Positions 15,565 to 24,073 of a stretch of 64,000 nt of DNA are shown one piece after another. How positions within the stretch are numbered: position 1 is the first letter of the stretch; the number at the start of each line of letters is the position of its first letter. The notes beneath the pieces are model-generated. The model was not told the origin of the DNA and made no database searches. It was given only the letters and a program-made list of their open reading frames with translations. The DNA comes from Bryobacterales bacterium (GTDB taxonomy: Bacteria > Acidobacteriota > Terriglobia > Bryobacterales > UBA6623): NCBI GenBank assembly GCA_028819235.1, contig JAPPMC010000191.1, positions 1-64,000 on the forward strand. The letters are read 5' to 3'. Position numbers and translations under genes: made by a program.

Positions 15565-17484
15565 CTAGTCCCCGGCCGGAGCGGCGCCCATTGTATCAAT
15601 CCGTATTGCCGTAGCCTTGAACTCGGAGACGCCCGACTTCGGGTCGATAGCCTCGATCGTCAGCTCATTGGTGTTGATCTCGTCCGGAGCGTGCATCGTC
15701 ATGAAGGCGAGGCCCGGCCTGAGGCCGGGGTCAAAGCGAACCGGGGCCACGATCGATCCGCGCCGGGACGAGACGCGCACGCGCTCAAACTCCCTGATAC
15801 CGAGATCGAGGCCGTCTTCGGGCGAGATGTCCACAGTCTCCTGGCTGTGCATGGGCGATTTTAGGTGCTCGCTCTGAACGCCGGTGTTGTAGGCGTCCAG
15901 CCGCCGCCCTGTAGTCAGGCGGATCGGGTAGGTCTCGTCCAGCTGGTCCACCGGCGCCACGGCTTCCACGGCCGAGAAGGGTGCCCGCGGCCCGATCCTC
16001 GGCTTGGCCCACAGCCGGCTGTGCAGGTACAGCTCGCCGGGATGCGACTCGTCGTAGCAAGGCCAGCGGATGCCCCCAAGCTCCTCAAGTCGCTTGTAGC
16101 TCATGCCCGCGTGCATCGGGCTCAGCGTGCGCAGCTCGTTCCAAAGAGCCTCGGCGTCTGGTTCTCCCCAGTCGTGGCCGAGACGCTTGGCCAGATCGAA
16201 CAGGATCGACATGTCGTCCCGCGCTCCCGATGGAGGTTCCAGTACCCGGCGCACGCGCTGGACCTTCCGCTCGCTGCTGGTCACGGTCCCCTCAGACTCG
16301 GCCCAGCCGGCTCCAGCCGGCAACACAACGTCCGCCAGATCAGCGGTCTGCGTAAGGAAGAGGTCCTGAACGATCAAGAAGTCCAGCCCTCCCATCAGCT
16401 TCAGGACGTGTTCCGTGTCCGGCTCCGACGCCACGGGGTTTTCCCCGATCACGTAGAGCGTGGTGAGCTCACCAGTGCCCATTGCCTCGAACATTCCGCT
16501 GATGTGACGGCCCGGACGGGACGGGATCTTGCAATTCCAGACGGCCTCGAACTTTGCGCGGCACTCGTCGTTGGTGACGTGCTGGAACCCGGTGAGGCGA
16601 TCCGGCAACGCTCCCATGTCCCCCCCGCCTTGCACGTTGTTCTGGCCGCGCAGCGGGCAGAGGCCCGATCCAAAACGGCCCACGTGGCCGGTGAGGAGGG
16701 CTAGGTTGATCAGCGACAGGACGTTGTCGGCTCCGCGGTGATGCTCGGTGATGCCCAGGGTCCAGCACAGCTGTGCCCTCTTGGCCTTTGCGTATGTGTG
16801 GGCCAAGTCCCGGATGGCCTCCTGCGGCACGCCTGTGACGCGCTCAGCGTGGGCGAGCGTGAACGGCTCGACCGCATTCCGATACTCTTCGAACCCGCTC
16901 GTTGCATGTTCGATGAACGCTCGATTCTCGAGCCCGGCCGCAAGGATTTCGCGCCCGACGGCGTGGGCCAAAGTGATGTCCGACCCGACATCGAGCCCAA
17001 GCCAGCGGTCTGCCCACTGTGCGGAAGTAGTGCGACGCGGATCGACGACGAACAGCGAAGCGCCGTTGTGAACGCCTTTCAGCACGTGGTGGAAGTAGAT
17101 CGGGTGCGTCTCGCGGGCGTTCGACCCCCACAGGATGATCAGGTCGGCCTCTTCTGCCTCCCCGTAGGAGCTCGTGCCTCCCCCCGCTCCGAATACCGTC
17201 GCCAGACCGACGACGCTGGGAGCGTGTCAAGTACGGTTGCAGCTGTCGATGTTGTTGCTGCCGATTACGCTGCGGGCGAACTTCTGAACCGCGAAGTTGA
17301 GCTCGTTGGTGGTCTTCGAGCAGCTGAACATACCGAAGGCCTGCTCGGGCCTGCTGCGCATCGCCCGGCGGAACGCCTCCGCGGTGGTGTCGAGGGCCTC
17401 GTCCCAGCTGGCCGGCTGCAGGGCGCCATTGTGGCGGACAAGCGGCTGTGTCAGGCGTGGGAATCTTCGCTTGTGCTGCGGCAT
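15565..17484 (-). CDS. fdhA: Selenocysteine-containing formate dehydrogenase, catalytic molybdopterin subunit
   Basis: A 639-residue selenoprotein read through an in-frame TGA at 17229-17227 (residue 86). Frames on both sides of the TGA are the same, and the joined sequence NNIDSCNRT-Sec-HAPSVVGL matches the active-site segment of formate dehydrogenases, where Sec or Cys binds Mo/W. Further signatures are WGSNARETHPI, VVDPRR, QNNVQGGGDMGALP and a C-terminal molydop-binding domain (RLTTGRRLDAYNTG). It oxidises formate to CO2. Start ATG 17484 (MPQHKRR) begins where the canonical protein has already passed its Fe4S4 domain; that domain is encoded by 12699-13673. A conventional caller would split this gene, starting the second part near 17085. 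It is divergent from the sulfatase (78 nt apart) and has TATCAT 8 nt before the ATG. No selenium-insertion genes lie in the window. Confidence 0.9.
17197..17215 (-). promoter_or_regulatory. Bacterial SECIS element of fdhA
   Basis: Immediately after the in-frame UGA the mRNA can form a hairpin: stem CGUCG (17215-17211) with CGACG (17201-17197) and the 9-base loop UCGGUCUGG. The loop contains GGUCUG, the same sequence as in the Escherichia coli fdhF loop that SelB recognises. The first loop G lies 19 nt after the UGA, within the usual bacterial distance. Confidence 0.75.
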
Positions 17485-17492
17485 GCACGGCC

Positions 17493-17498
17493 ATGATA
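17493..17498 (-). promoter_or_regulatory. -10 box of a probable leaderless fdhA operon promoter
   Basis: On the minus strand TATCAT stands 8 nt before the ATG at 17484. The divergent sulfatase has its own box at 17551-17556, so two promoters would lie back to back in 78 nt. Confidence 0.45.
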
Positions 17499-17550
17499 GC
17501 CGACGTGGGCAGCCGCGTGATCCTGACTGTGCGGCCCAAGGACTGGAAAC

Positions 17551-17556
17551 TAGAAT
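17551..17556 (+). promoter_or_regulatory. -10 box of a probable leaderless sulfatase promoter
   Basis: TAGAAT is 6 nt before the GTG start at 17563, leaving no space for a ribosome-binding site. Confidence 0.5.
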
Positions 17557-17562
17557 GATCAC

Positions 17563-19041
17563 GTGACCAAGAACGTCTGGTACCTCGCCGTCGCCGTTGC
17601 GCTGGGCTCGTGCGGTCCGCAAGAGCCGACCGTGCCGATCGATCCCCCGAACGTCATCGTGATGATGGCTGACGACCTCGGCTGGGGCGACATCGGGGCA
17701 AACGGCAGTGAGGTCATCAGCACGCCCAACATCGATGCCCTCGCGGCACGCGGCGTCCGGCTCACCGACGGTTACGTTTCGGCGGCCGTGTGTAGCCCTT
17801 CGAGGGCGGGCTTCTACACCGGCCGCCACCAGCAGCGGCACGGCTTTGAGTACAACATCGCCGGTCGCGACACGGACAGAGGGATGTCCATTGCCGAGTC
17901 GACTATTGCGGACATGATGCGCGAGCAGGGCTATGCCACGGGCTTGATCGGGAAGTGGCATCTCGGCAAGGCCGAGCAGCACCACCCGCTGAGCAGGGGA
18001 TTCGACGAGTATTTCGGCATGCTGGCCGGAGGCTCGATCTACATTGACTCCCGCATCGAGGGAGTCGAGTCTTGGCCTCGCCGGAATGCCCCGACCCGCC
18101 GAACCGAGGCGAACGCCATTTTCGACGGCCGCGAGCAGGTGCAGGTGAACCGTTACCTGACTGACGTATTTCGCGAACGCGCCGTCGACTTCATCGAGCG
18201 CCACCAAGACGGGCCATTCTTCTTGATGCTGACTCCAAACGCGCCCCACACGCCGCTGCAAGCAACGCAGGAGTATCTTCGTCGGTACCGTCACATCGAG
18301 AAGGACAGCACGCGGATCTACGCGGCGATGGTCGCGGCTGTGGACGACTACGTTGGTGCGGTCACCGCCAAGCTGGCCGAACTGGGATTGGAGGAGAATA
18401 CGCTGTTCGTCTTCCTCTCCGACAATGGCTGCGCCGGGTACATTGACCAGTCCTGCTCGAACGGCCCACTGCGCGGGAATAAGCGCTACTACTGGGACGG
18501 GGGCATCCGCGTGCCGTTCATCGCCAAGTGGCCCGCTTTTCTCCCAGAGGGCACGACCTACAGCGAGCCTGTGGTCTCGCTGGACTTGTACGCAACAATC
18601 GCGGCCGCCGTGGGATCGTCCGCGACTGCCGAAGACAGCGTGAACCTCCTTCCGCACTTGCGGGGGGATCGTCGCAGACCTCCCCACGAGGTGCTGTTCT
18701 GGCGGGCGAACCCGAACATGGCGGTTCGCAAGGGCCAGTGGAAGCTGTGGAAGGTCAACAAGTCCGACATGAATTTGAGCGCCGTAGCGGACGTGGCCGC
18801 TTCGCGCTTGCCGATGCAGCCTTGGCCGCAAGACTCGCCGCAAGGCCAGCTGACGCTCTTGTACGACCTGTCGCAGGACATTGGCGAGCGCGAGAACCTC
18901 GCTGCCGACCACCCTGACGTAGTCGCCGAGCTGGAGCGCCACTTGGCCGACTGGGAGTCAGAGATGGGGGAACCGGCATGGCCAGCGCTGCGATCGACCC
19001 TAGACGAGATTGAGGGGCAGGTTGTGCAGTTGTTCTTCTAG
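17563..19041 (+). CDS. Lipoprotein sulfatase (arylsulfatase family, Cys-type)
   Basis: A 492-residue type I sulfatase that should hydrolyse sulfate esters outside the cytoplasm. The N-terminal hydrophobic stretch ends in LGSC, with Cys17 as the likely lipidated residue. Metal ligands start with the DD at 37-38 (MADDLGWGD). The formylglycine signature is C77-S-P-S-R with the following TGR. IGKWHLG, HTPL and the late SDNG motif complete the active site. It must be activated by a formylglycine-generating enzyme, which is not in this window. GTG is the start; it lies 6 nt after a TAGAAT box. Substrate unknown, probably a sulfated carbohydrate. Confidence 0.92.
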   Translation: MTKNVWYLAVAVALGSCGPQEPTVPIDPPNVIVMMADDLGWGDIGANGSEVISTPNIDALAARGVRLTDGYVSAAVCSPSRAGFYTGRHQQRHGFEYNIAGRDTDRGMSIAESTIADMMREQGYATGLIGKWHLGKAEQHHPLSRGFDEYFGMLAGGSIYIDSRIEGVESWPRRNAPTRRTEANAIFDGREQVQVNRYLTDVFRERAVDFIERHQDGPFFLMLTPNAPHTPLQATQEYLRRYRHIEKDSTRIYAAMVAAVDDYVGAVTAKLAELGLEENTLFVFLSDNGCAGYIDQSCSNGPLRGNKRYYWDGGIRVPFIAKWPAFLPEGTTYSEPVVSLDLYATIAAAVGSSATAEDSVNLLPHLRGDRRRPPHEVLFWRANPNMAVRKGQWKLWKVNKSDMNLSAVADVAASRLPMQPWPQDSPQGQLTLLYDLSQDIGERENLAADHPDVVAELERHLADWESEMGEPAWPALRSTLDEIEGQVVQLFF

Positions 19042-19369
19042 GGCCTCGTCTAGGCTGAGTCGTCGGAGAGACCGACCCTAATCGAACCGGGAGTGATCGG
19101 CCTTGGCTTACCACGCAAAGCCCAGCCCGCGCCGGGTGATGGCGCTTGAGGGTGCTGAGGGGTCGACTCGCGATCTCTAGAGTCTCCGGATGCGACGGTC
19201 AGGAATGCGTGGCCGCACCACAGCCACAGCCCTCGAATCGCGTTCCCGATATTCCTCCAGCCGACATGGGCCAGCTTAGAGCGGGATCTCAGCTGCCAAA
19301 CCGATCTCTGCGGTGCGGATCGCTTTGACAGCTAGGCACCAACGCCGCTTCGGTGGCTCTGCAGGTCAT
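19042..19369. other. Intergenic region, no recognisable gene
   Basis: About 330 bases downstream of the sulfatase. No convincing open frame, hairpin terminator or RNA gene is seen. It leads into the decayed accessory zone. Confidence 0.35.
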
Positions 19370-19880
19370 CGCTTGCCCTGATCACTCGCTGCTAGTCGCG
19401 GCTCCAAGACTGCGATTCGCCGGTCGGCTGCCCCGCGCACCTCCTTGGAGGCAATCGACTCGGCAACTCGCTCGTATGCCGCAGCTCGTCCCCTCCGGAA
19501 GCTCGGTTTCGAGTGCGCGGTCGATCCCCTTATGCAGGCAACGACACTCCAAGGCTCCCACTGGAGACATCCAAGGTTCCCTCTAAACCTGACTCCAGAA
19601 TCAGCTCCACATACCTGCCGCCCCACAGCCGGTGTGCGACCACCCGCGGTCCCCCACGCCGTGGGTCCAGCTGGAACAGGAACCACTCCTTTATGCTCAG
19701 CCGGGCGCATAGCTCCTCCTTCTGCACGTGGTTGCGTACCTCGCCCGTCGGCGAGATCAGGCCAGCACGGAGTATGGCGGTCTGCTAAGTTCCCACACTT
19801 CGTGCGTTGCCCACTCCCCACGATCGGGTTCGAGGACGACGAAGTTCGGCGAGTGCTGTTTACTCTCGCACGGAACCAGA
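19370..19880 (-). pseudogene. Frameshifted Uma2-type restriction-endonuclease-like gene
   Basis: Three minus-strand frames give consecutive pieces of one Uma2 (DUF820) protein. The first reads SPNFVVLEPDRGEWATHEVW and stops at a TGA at 19759-19757. The second (19727 downward) reads VQKEELCARLSIKEWFLFQL then DPRRGG and LWGGRY, the conserved Uma2 core. The third reads ASKEVRGAADRRIAVLEPRL, the usual C-terminal coiled coil. At least two frameshifts separate them, and the 5' end is not found. Uma2 genes are PD-(D/E)xK-fold genes of uncertain role, common in cyanobacteria, Planctomycetes and Acidobacteria. Boundaries are approximate. Confidence 0.6.
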
Positions 19881-19921
19881 GACCTAGTAGACCTATCAGT
19901 CCTCATTGATATTTGCCCCGG

Positions 19922-19945
19922 GGCCTACAGGGCCACCTGATGAAG
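19922..19945 (+). repeat. Degenerate second copy of the hicA 3' tail
   Basis: These 24 bases match 20472-20495, the tail of the hicA gene, at 20 of 24 positions. In the hicA frame this copy reads GLQGHLMK and then stops. The codon matching hicA's amber TAG is CAG here. It looks like the end of a decayed second hicA lying about 550 bp upstream of the first. Confidence 0.45.
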
Positions 19946-20118
19946 TGAAGATGCACGAGGCGACCCACCAACCAAAGACAGTATCGGAGTTTTAGCAACC
20001 TGTGGCTGGGTCCAGCCTTGATCAGGTAACCCTATCCCGGCACTTGTCGAACGGTACGTAGCGGGCTCGTCCGATTGGCCAATCCAAGGGCTACAATGTA
20101 CTCCCGGACTGAAGGGGC

Positions 20119-20322
20119 ATGAAGCTGAAAGTTGTGATTCGCGAGGCAGAAGAAGGTGGTTTTTGGGCGGAAGTGCCAGCCATTCCTGGATGTGCCACGC
20201 AAGGCGACACCTTCGAAGAACTCTTGACCAACATCTACGAAGCAGTCGAAGGTTGTCTGTCGGTCGAAATTCAGGAGATCCCCGTATCCGGCACGGACCG
20301 ATTAATCGAGATCGCAGTGTGA
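20119..20322 (+). CDS. hicB: HicB-family antitoxin (short form)
   Basis: A 67-residue protein with the HicB partial RNase-H-like fold: [20 protein letters not shown], then a helix [17 protein letters not shown]. It ends after the fold and has no C-terminal helix-turn-helix, as in the short HicB class. Its role is to bind and neutralise the HicA mRNA interferase. The start ATG follows GAAGGGG, and TACAAT at 20092-20097 is a possible -10 box. The stop overlaps the hicA GTG start (GTGA), the usual antitoxin-first arrangement of this type. Confidence 0.8.
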   Translation: MKLKVVIREAEEGGFWAEVPAIPGCATQGDTFEELLTNIYEAVEGCLSVEIQEIPVSGTDRLIEIAV

Positions 20323-20525
20323 AGACTGTCTCCGGCAAAGTGTTTTGCCGGATTCTCCGGTCACGGGGCTGGCAGTTGAGGCGGATCAAGGGCAGCCATC
20401 GTATCTCCACAAAATCGGGCATCTCGGCCCGAATCTCGGTGCCTGTCCACGGGGACGGCGACCTCAAGCGCGGCCTTTAGAGGCACCTGATGAAGACTGC
20501 GGGGATTAAGGAGTCTGATCTGTAG
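20319..20525 (+). pseudogene. hicA: HicA mRNA-interferase toxin interrupted by an amber codon
   Basis: Starting at GTG 20319 the frame reads [20 protein letters not shown], then IKGSHRIS with the catalytic-type His, then ARISVPVHG and DLKRGL, all HicA hallmarks. A TAG at 20478-20480 stops it after 53 residues. The next codons in the same frame, RHLMKTAGIKESDL and then a TAG at 20523, are exactly the missing C-terminal helix. So a single nonsense change removes about 15 residues that complete the dsRBD-like fold. The toxin is probably inactive unless the amber is read through. Confidence 0.75.
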
Positions 20526-21482
20526 GACGCAAGGGGAAGCTCCACAGGCGTGCCCCGAAGTCGAAGCGCAATGCCTTGGGTTCCGTGCCTGCCTAGCGCT
20601 TATGCGCACTTGAGTCATTTGGACCTAGCCCTACTAGTGAGAGATGTGGCGTTCTGCGGGTGTTCGCAACTGTGTTGGTGGCCAGCAACTGGTTGGGCAG
20701 TCCCGCAACCTGCGGGAACAGGTGCTCATCAGGAGCTATGTGGATGCGCCCATTCCGGCAAGCCATTGCTGGCCGACCGCTCAGTCGCGCATCAAGTGCC
20801 AGCCCTACAACTGCAGCTGCATCTGCGACGAACGTCCGCCAGATGATCTGGGGCCCTGCAGCGGCCGACGCTTCGACGGCAGAGACCCATCCGCCCTAGC
20901 CACACCACCCAGGTGCGGATGTCCTTGGACGGAGGGTGGAAGTGCTCCACCGTCGGCGGGAGGCGCTTCGTGGCCCGGTTGGGGCAAGGAGGTCCGACGA
21001 TGTCCCCTCCGTGGTCATCCCCAGCGCGGAGTATTGACAGCATTCCCGACTTCAAGGTCGGCACGGCTTCCACCGAACCCGCTGGCCGGGGAACCGGTTC
21101 GCGCCTGCGTTGCTACGCAGAGCCCCCGACGATCAGAGCGTCCCAATCGTCTAGAGGTCCCCCCAGTAGACGCCTCAGAATCGCGTCGCGGCGCAACTCC
21201 TGTTCCGCCTCCGATCGCCTTCTCCCGTATTTCTGATCGCTCTGGTGTGAACAGCAGTTCAGGCGTTGTCAAGTGCATGACGGAGGGCCTCGCGGACGGA
21301 ATCGCAGTTCCCCTCTGCACTCCTCGCCCGGCCCTTTCGGATACAGGGTATCGATGGATCTCTCGATCAGCGTGGTCCCGTCATGGACCGGGATCATCTC
21401 GCCCCCTCGCGCAGGCGGACTGCATCTTTCGGTACCTGACAGCCGAGTTACACTGGCGCCTGCGCATTGCTGGGGCCCAACG
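20526..21482. other. Long non-coding or decayed region
   Basis: About 950 bases without a gene I can support. Frames are open on both strands for 80-290 codons, but their composition (Arg/Pro/Ser-rich) is that of GC-rich noise. No transposase, toxin or RNA signature was recognised. It lies between a decayed toxin-antitoxin pair and a metal-resistance gene, so it is probably accessory DNA. Confidence 0.35.
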
Positions 21483-23834
21483 ATGGCCGTCCATCACGCG
21501 CCGTTGCTCTCAGAGACCATGACCTATACCTGTCCCATGCACTCCCAGGTGCGTTCGAACCGGCCAGGGAATTGCCCGCAGTGCGGCATGCATCTGGTCG
21601 CCGAAGACGGCGTGACGGCACATGCCGACCATGGCCACCATTCCCACTCTTGTCGAGGGCACGAAGATAGCGGTGAGAGCGGGCACAATGACACGGTTCC
21701 GGCTGGGCATACAGGTGTGGTCTATACCTGCCCGATGCATCCGTCCGTGCGCCAGACGCAACCTGGCTCTTGCCCGCTCTGCGGCATGGGTCTGGAGCCT
21801 GAGTCCGCTGCGATGGCCGAAGAGGGCCCGAATCCTGAATTGGTGGATTTCACCCGGCGGTTCCGCGTCGGCGCGGTGCTGACTCTGCCGCTGCTGGTCC
21901 TCACCATGGGGCCCTTCCTAGGCGTTGGGGGAGCGCGTGAGGCGTTCGGCGAACGCGGAGCGCTCTGGGTCGAGGTGATCCTGGGCACACCCGTGGTGCT
22001 GTGGTGCGGCTGGCCGTTCCTCGTGCGGGGCTGGACGTCGTTCCGCACGAGGAACCTCAACATGTTCTCCCTCATCGCGATGGGGGTGATGGCCGCCTGG
22101 CTCTACAGCATGGTGGCCGTGCTGGCACCCGACATCTTCCCCGACGGCTTCCGGGACGCGGAGGGCCATGTCGGCGTCTATTTCGAAGCGGCGGCAGTGA
22201 TCGTGACGCTGGTGCTGCTGGGTCAGCTCATGGAACTCCGCGCCCGGCAGGGCACTGGCAGAGCAATCAGCGCGCTATTCGACATGGCGGCCAAGGCCGC
22301 AATAGTAGTCCGCGAGAACGGACGGGAAGAAGAGATCCCGCTAGACGACGTGCAGCCCGGTGACCGTCTGCGGGTACGGCCCGGAGCCAAGGTGCCGGTC
22401 GACGGACTGGTGGTCGACGGCCGTTCCTCCGTCGACGAGAGCATGATCACGGGTGAGCCCATACCCGTGGAGAAAACGCCGGGCGACCCACTCACCGGCG
22501 CAACCATCAACGGCACGGGCAGCCTGATCATGGAGGCCACGCGAGTCGGTGCCGGTACGGTGCTGAGCCAGATCGTCGAGATGGTGGAGAAAGCGCAGCG
22601 GAGCCGAGCGCCCATCCAGCGATATGCCGACAAGGTGGCGCGCCTATTCGTGCCCGCGGTGATCGCGGTCGCGGCTTGCGCGTTCGTGGTCTGGGCAATA
22701 TGGGGCCCGGCACCCTCGCTGTCCTACGCGCTGCTGGCGGCGGTTGCGGTTCTGATCATCGCCTGTCCTTGCGCGCTGGGTCTAGCGACCCCCATGTCGA
22801 TCATGACGGCAACGGGTCGCGGCGCCCAGATGGGAGTGCTCATCAAGAACGCCGAGTCTCTGGAGCGATTCGAGGCGGTCGACACTCTCATAGTCGACAA
22901 GACGGGTACGTTGACGAAGGGAGAGCCCCAACTCGTCGCCGTCCTGCCCGCAGCCGGCCACGACGAGGTCACGGTGCTGCAGCTGGCGGCGACTTTGGAG
23001 AAGGGTTCCGAACACCCGCTGGCCGAGGCAGTCGTTCGGGGAGCCGAGGACCGCGGCGTCACGCTGGCCGAGGCGGCAGACTTCGAAGCGGTGACCGGCA
23101 AGGGAGTCAGGGGTACCGTCGACGGAAAGGCGGTCGCGATCGGCAATCTTAAGCTGGTCCAGGACCTCGGGCTCGCGGCCGAATCGCTGACTGAAACGGC
23201 CAACGACCAACGGGACAAGGGCGAGACGGTGATGTTCGTCACGCTCGCTGGAAGGCTCGCCGGCCTCGTCAGCGTCGCCGATCCGGTGAAGGAGTCCACC
23301 CCTAGGGCCCTCGAGGCGCTTCAGAGGCTGGGCTTTCGCATCATCATGGCCACCGGGGACAACGAGCGCACTGCAAGGGCGGTGGCAGCCCGCCTGAGCA
23401 TTGACGATATTCGGGCCGACGTGCTGCCGGGCGACAAGGCCCGCATCGTCAAGGCGTTCCAGGCGGAGGGTCGGCGCGTCGCAATGGCCGGCGACGGGGT
23501 CAACGACGCGCCCGCGCTCGCCCAGGCTGATGTCGGGATCGCCATGGGCACAGGCGCGGACGTGGCCATCGAAAGCGCCGGCGTCACGCTCGTGAAGGGC
23601 AACCTCGATGGCATTGTCCGTGCCCGAAGGCTCGCGCGGGCCACCATGCGCAACATTCGCCAGAACCTGTTCTTCGCCTTGGCCTACAACGCCTCGGGAG
23701 TGCCGGTGGCGGCTGGTTTGCTCTTTCCTTTCTCCGGCATCCTCATCAGCCCGATGTTCGCGGCCTTCGCGATGACCGCATCGTCGATTTCGGTAGTCCT
23801 GAACTCCCTGCGCCTGCGCAACCTGCGGCTCTGA
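21483..23834 (+). CDS. Copper-translocating P-type ATPase (P1B), with two HMBD metal-binding domains
   Basis: A 783-residue inner-membrane pump that exports Cu+/Ag+-type ions. The N-terminus has two copies of the heavy-metal-binding domain YTCPMHxxVRxxxPGxCPxCGM (about residues 14-37 and 80-103) around a His-rich linker ([15 protein letters not shown]). The membrane motif is C428-P-C, the phosphorylation site is D472-K-T-G-T, the nucleotide-domain motif is SEHPLAEA, and the hinge is [14 protein letters not shown]. The start at 21483 (MAVHHAP) is chosen because upstream frame is not protein-like; ATG 21519 is an alternative. The last residues run into an integrase remnant on the opposite strand. 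No metal-sensing regulator is adjacent. Confidence 0.9.
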   Translation: MAVHHAPLLSETMTYTCPMHSQVRSNRPGNCPQCGMHLVAEDGVTAHADHGHHSHSCRGHEDSGESGHNDTVPAGHTGVVYTCPMHPSVRQTQPGSCPLCGMGLEPESAAMAEEGPNPELVDFTRRFRVGAVLTLPLLVLTMGPFLGVGGAREAFGERGALWVEVILGTPVVLWCGWPFLVRGWTSFRTRNLNMFSLIAMGVMAAWLYSMVAVLAPDIFPDGFRDAEGHVGVYFEAAAVIVTLVLLGQLMELRARQGTGRAISALFDMAAKAAIVVRENGREEEIPLDDVQPGDRLRVRPGAKVPVDGLVVDGRSSVDESMITGEPIPVEKTPGDPLTGATINGTGSLIMEATRVGAGTVLSQIVEMVEKAQRSRAPIQRYADKVARLFVPAVIAVAACAFVVWAIWGPAPSLSYALLAAVAVLIIACPCALGLATPMSIMTATGRGAQMGVLIKNAESLERFEAVDTLIVDKTGTLTKGEPQLVAVLPAAGHDEVTVLQLAATLEKGSEHPLAEAVVRGAEDRGVTLAEAADFEAVTGKGVRGTVDGKAVAIGNLKLVQDLGLAAESLTETANDQRDKGETVMFVTLAGRLAGLVSVADPVKESTPRALEALQRLGFRIIMATGDNERTARAVAARLSIDDIRADVLPGDKARIVKAFQAEGRRVAMAGDGVNDAPALAQADVGIAMGTGADVAIESAGVTLVKGNLDGIVRARRLARATMRNIRQNLFFALAYNASGVPVAAGLLFPFSGILISPMFAAFAMTASSISVVLNSLRLRNLRL

Positions 23835-23850
23835 CTCCGACCGCAGGCGC
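23810..23850. terminator. Overlapping inverted repeats at the end of the copper ATPase gene
   Basis: Two perfect alternative stems share the same right arm: CCTGCGG (23822-23828) with CCGCAGG (23841-23847), and GCGCCTGCG (23810-23818) with CGCAGGCGC (23842-23850). They span the stop codon. There is no T-tract, so intrinsic termination is unproven. They also mark the junction with the integrase remnant. Confidence 0.35.
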
Positions 23851-24073
23851 GACGGAATCGTAGCTCGGCAACGGCGATCGTGCTGGGGCTGAGCTTGCGG
23901 ACAGTAGCGAGGTGCAGTTGGCAGGTTTGGATCTTCTCGGGGCCCAGAAGGTCCGGCGGGCGGTCGAAGCGCAGCGGGAAGCGGGCGACTCTCTGCACGT
24001 ACGCTTGCTGAGTGCTTGGCGCGAAGTTGCGGACTTGCATGTCCCGAGTCATCCGGCGGCGCAGTGGTGTCAT
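23840..24073 (-). pseudogene. N-terminal remnant of a tyrosine recombinase/integrase
   Basis: From ATG 24073 the frame reads MTPLRRRMTRDMQVRNFAPS, TQQAYVQRVARF, DLLGPEKIQ and VRKLSPSTIAVA, which is the SAM-like core-binding domain of phage-type integrases. After about 80 residues the homology stops and the frame continues antisense into the end of the copper ATPase gene. The catalytic Arg-His-Arg-Tyr domain is missing. It is probably a truncated transposon or integron-like integrase left at the edge of an inserted copper-resistance segment. Confidence 0.65.

Noticed and set aside
17085-17229. Reading the TGA at 17229-17227 as a true stop and starting a separate protein near 17085.
   Set aside because: The sequence between TGA and 17085 is conserved formate dehydrogenase in the same frame, the TGA is at the Sec position, and a SECIS-like hairpin follows.
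17227-18942. Long minus-strand open frame that would extend the formate dehydrogenase N-terminus across the sulfatase gene.
   Set aside because: Beyond 17484 the translation has no similarity to FdhA and is the complement of a well-conserved sulfatase; the missing FdhA domains are found at 12699-13673 instead.
20644-21522. A 292-codon plus-strand frame upstream of the copper ATPase.
   Set aside because: Composition is GC-rich noise (Ser/Pro/Arg) and no motif or ribosome-binding site supports it.
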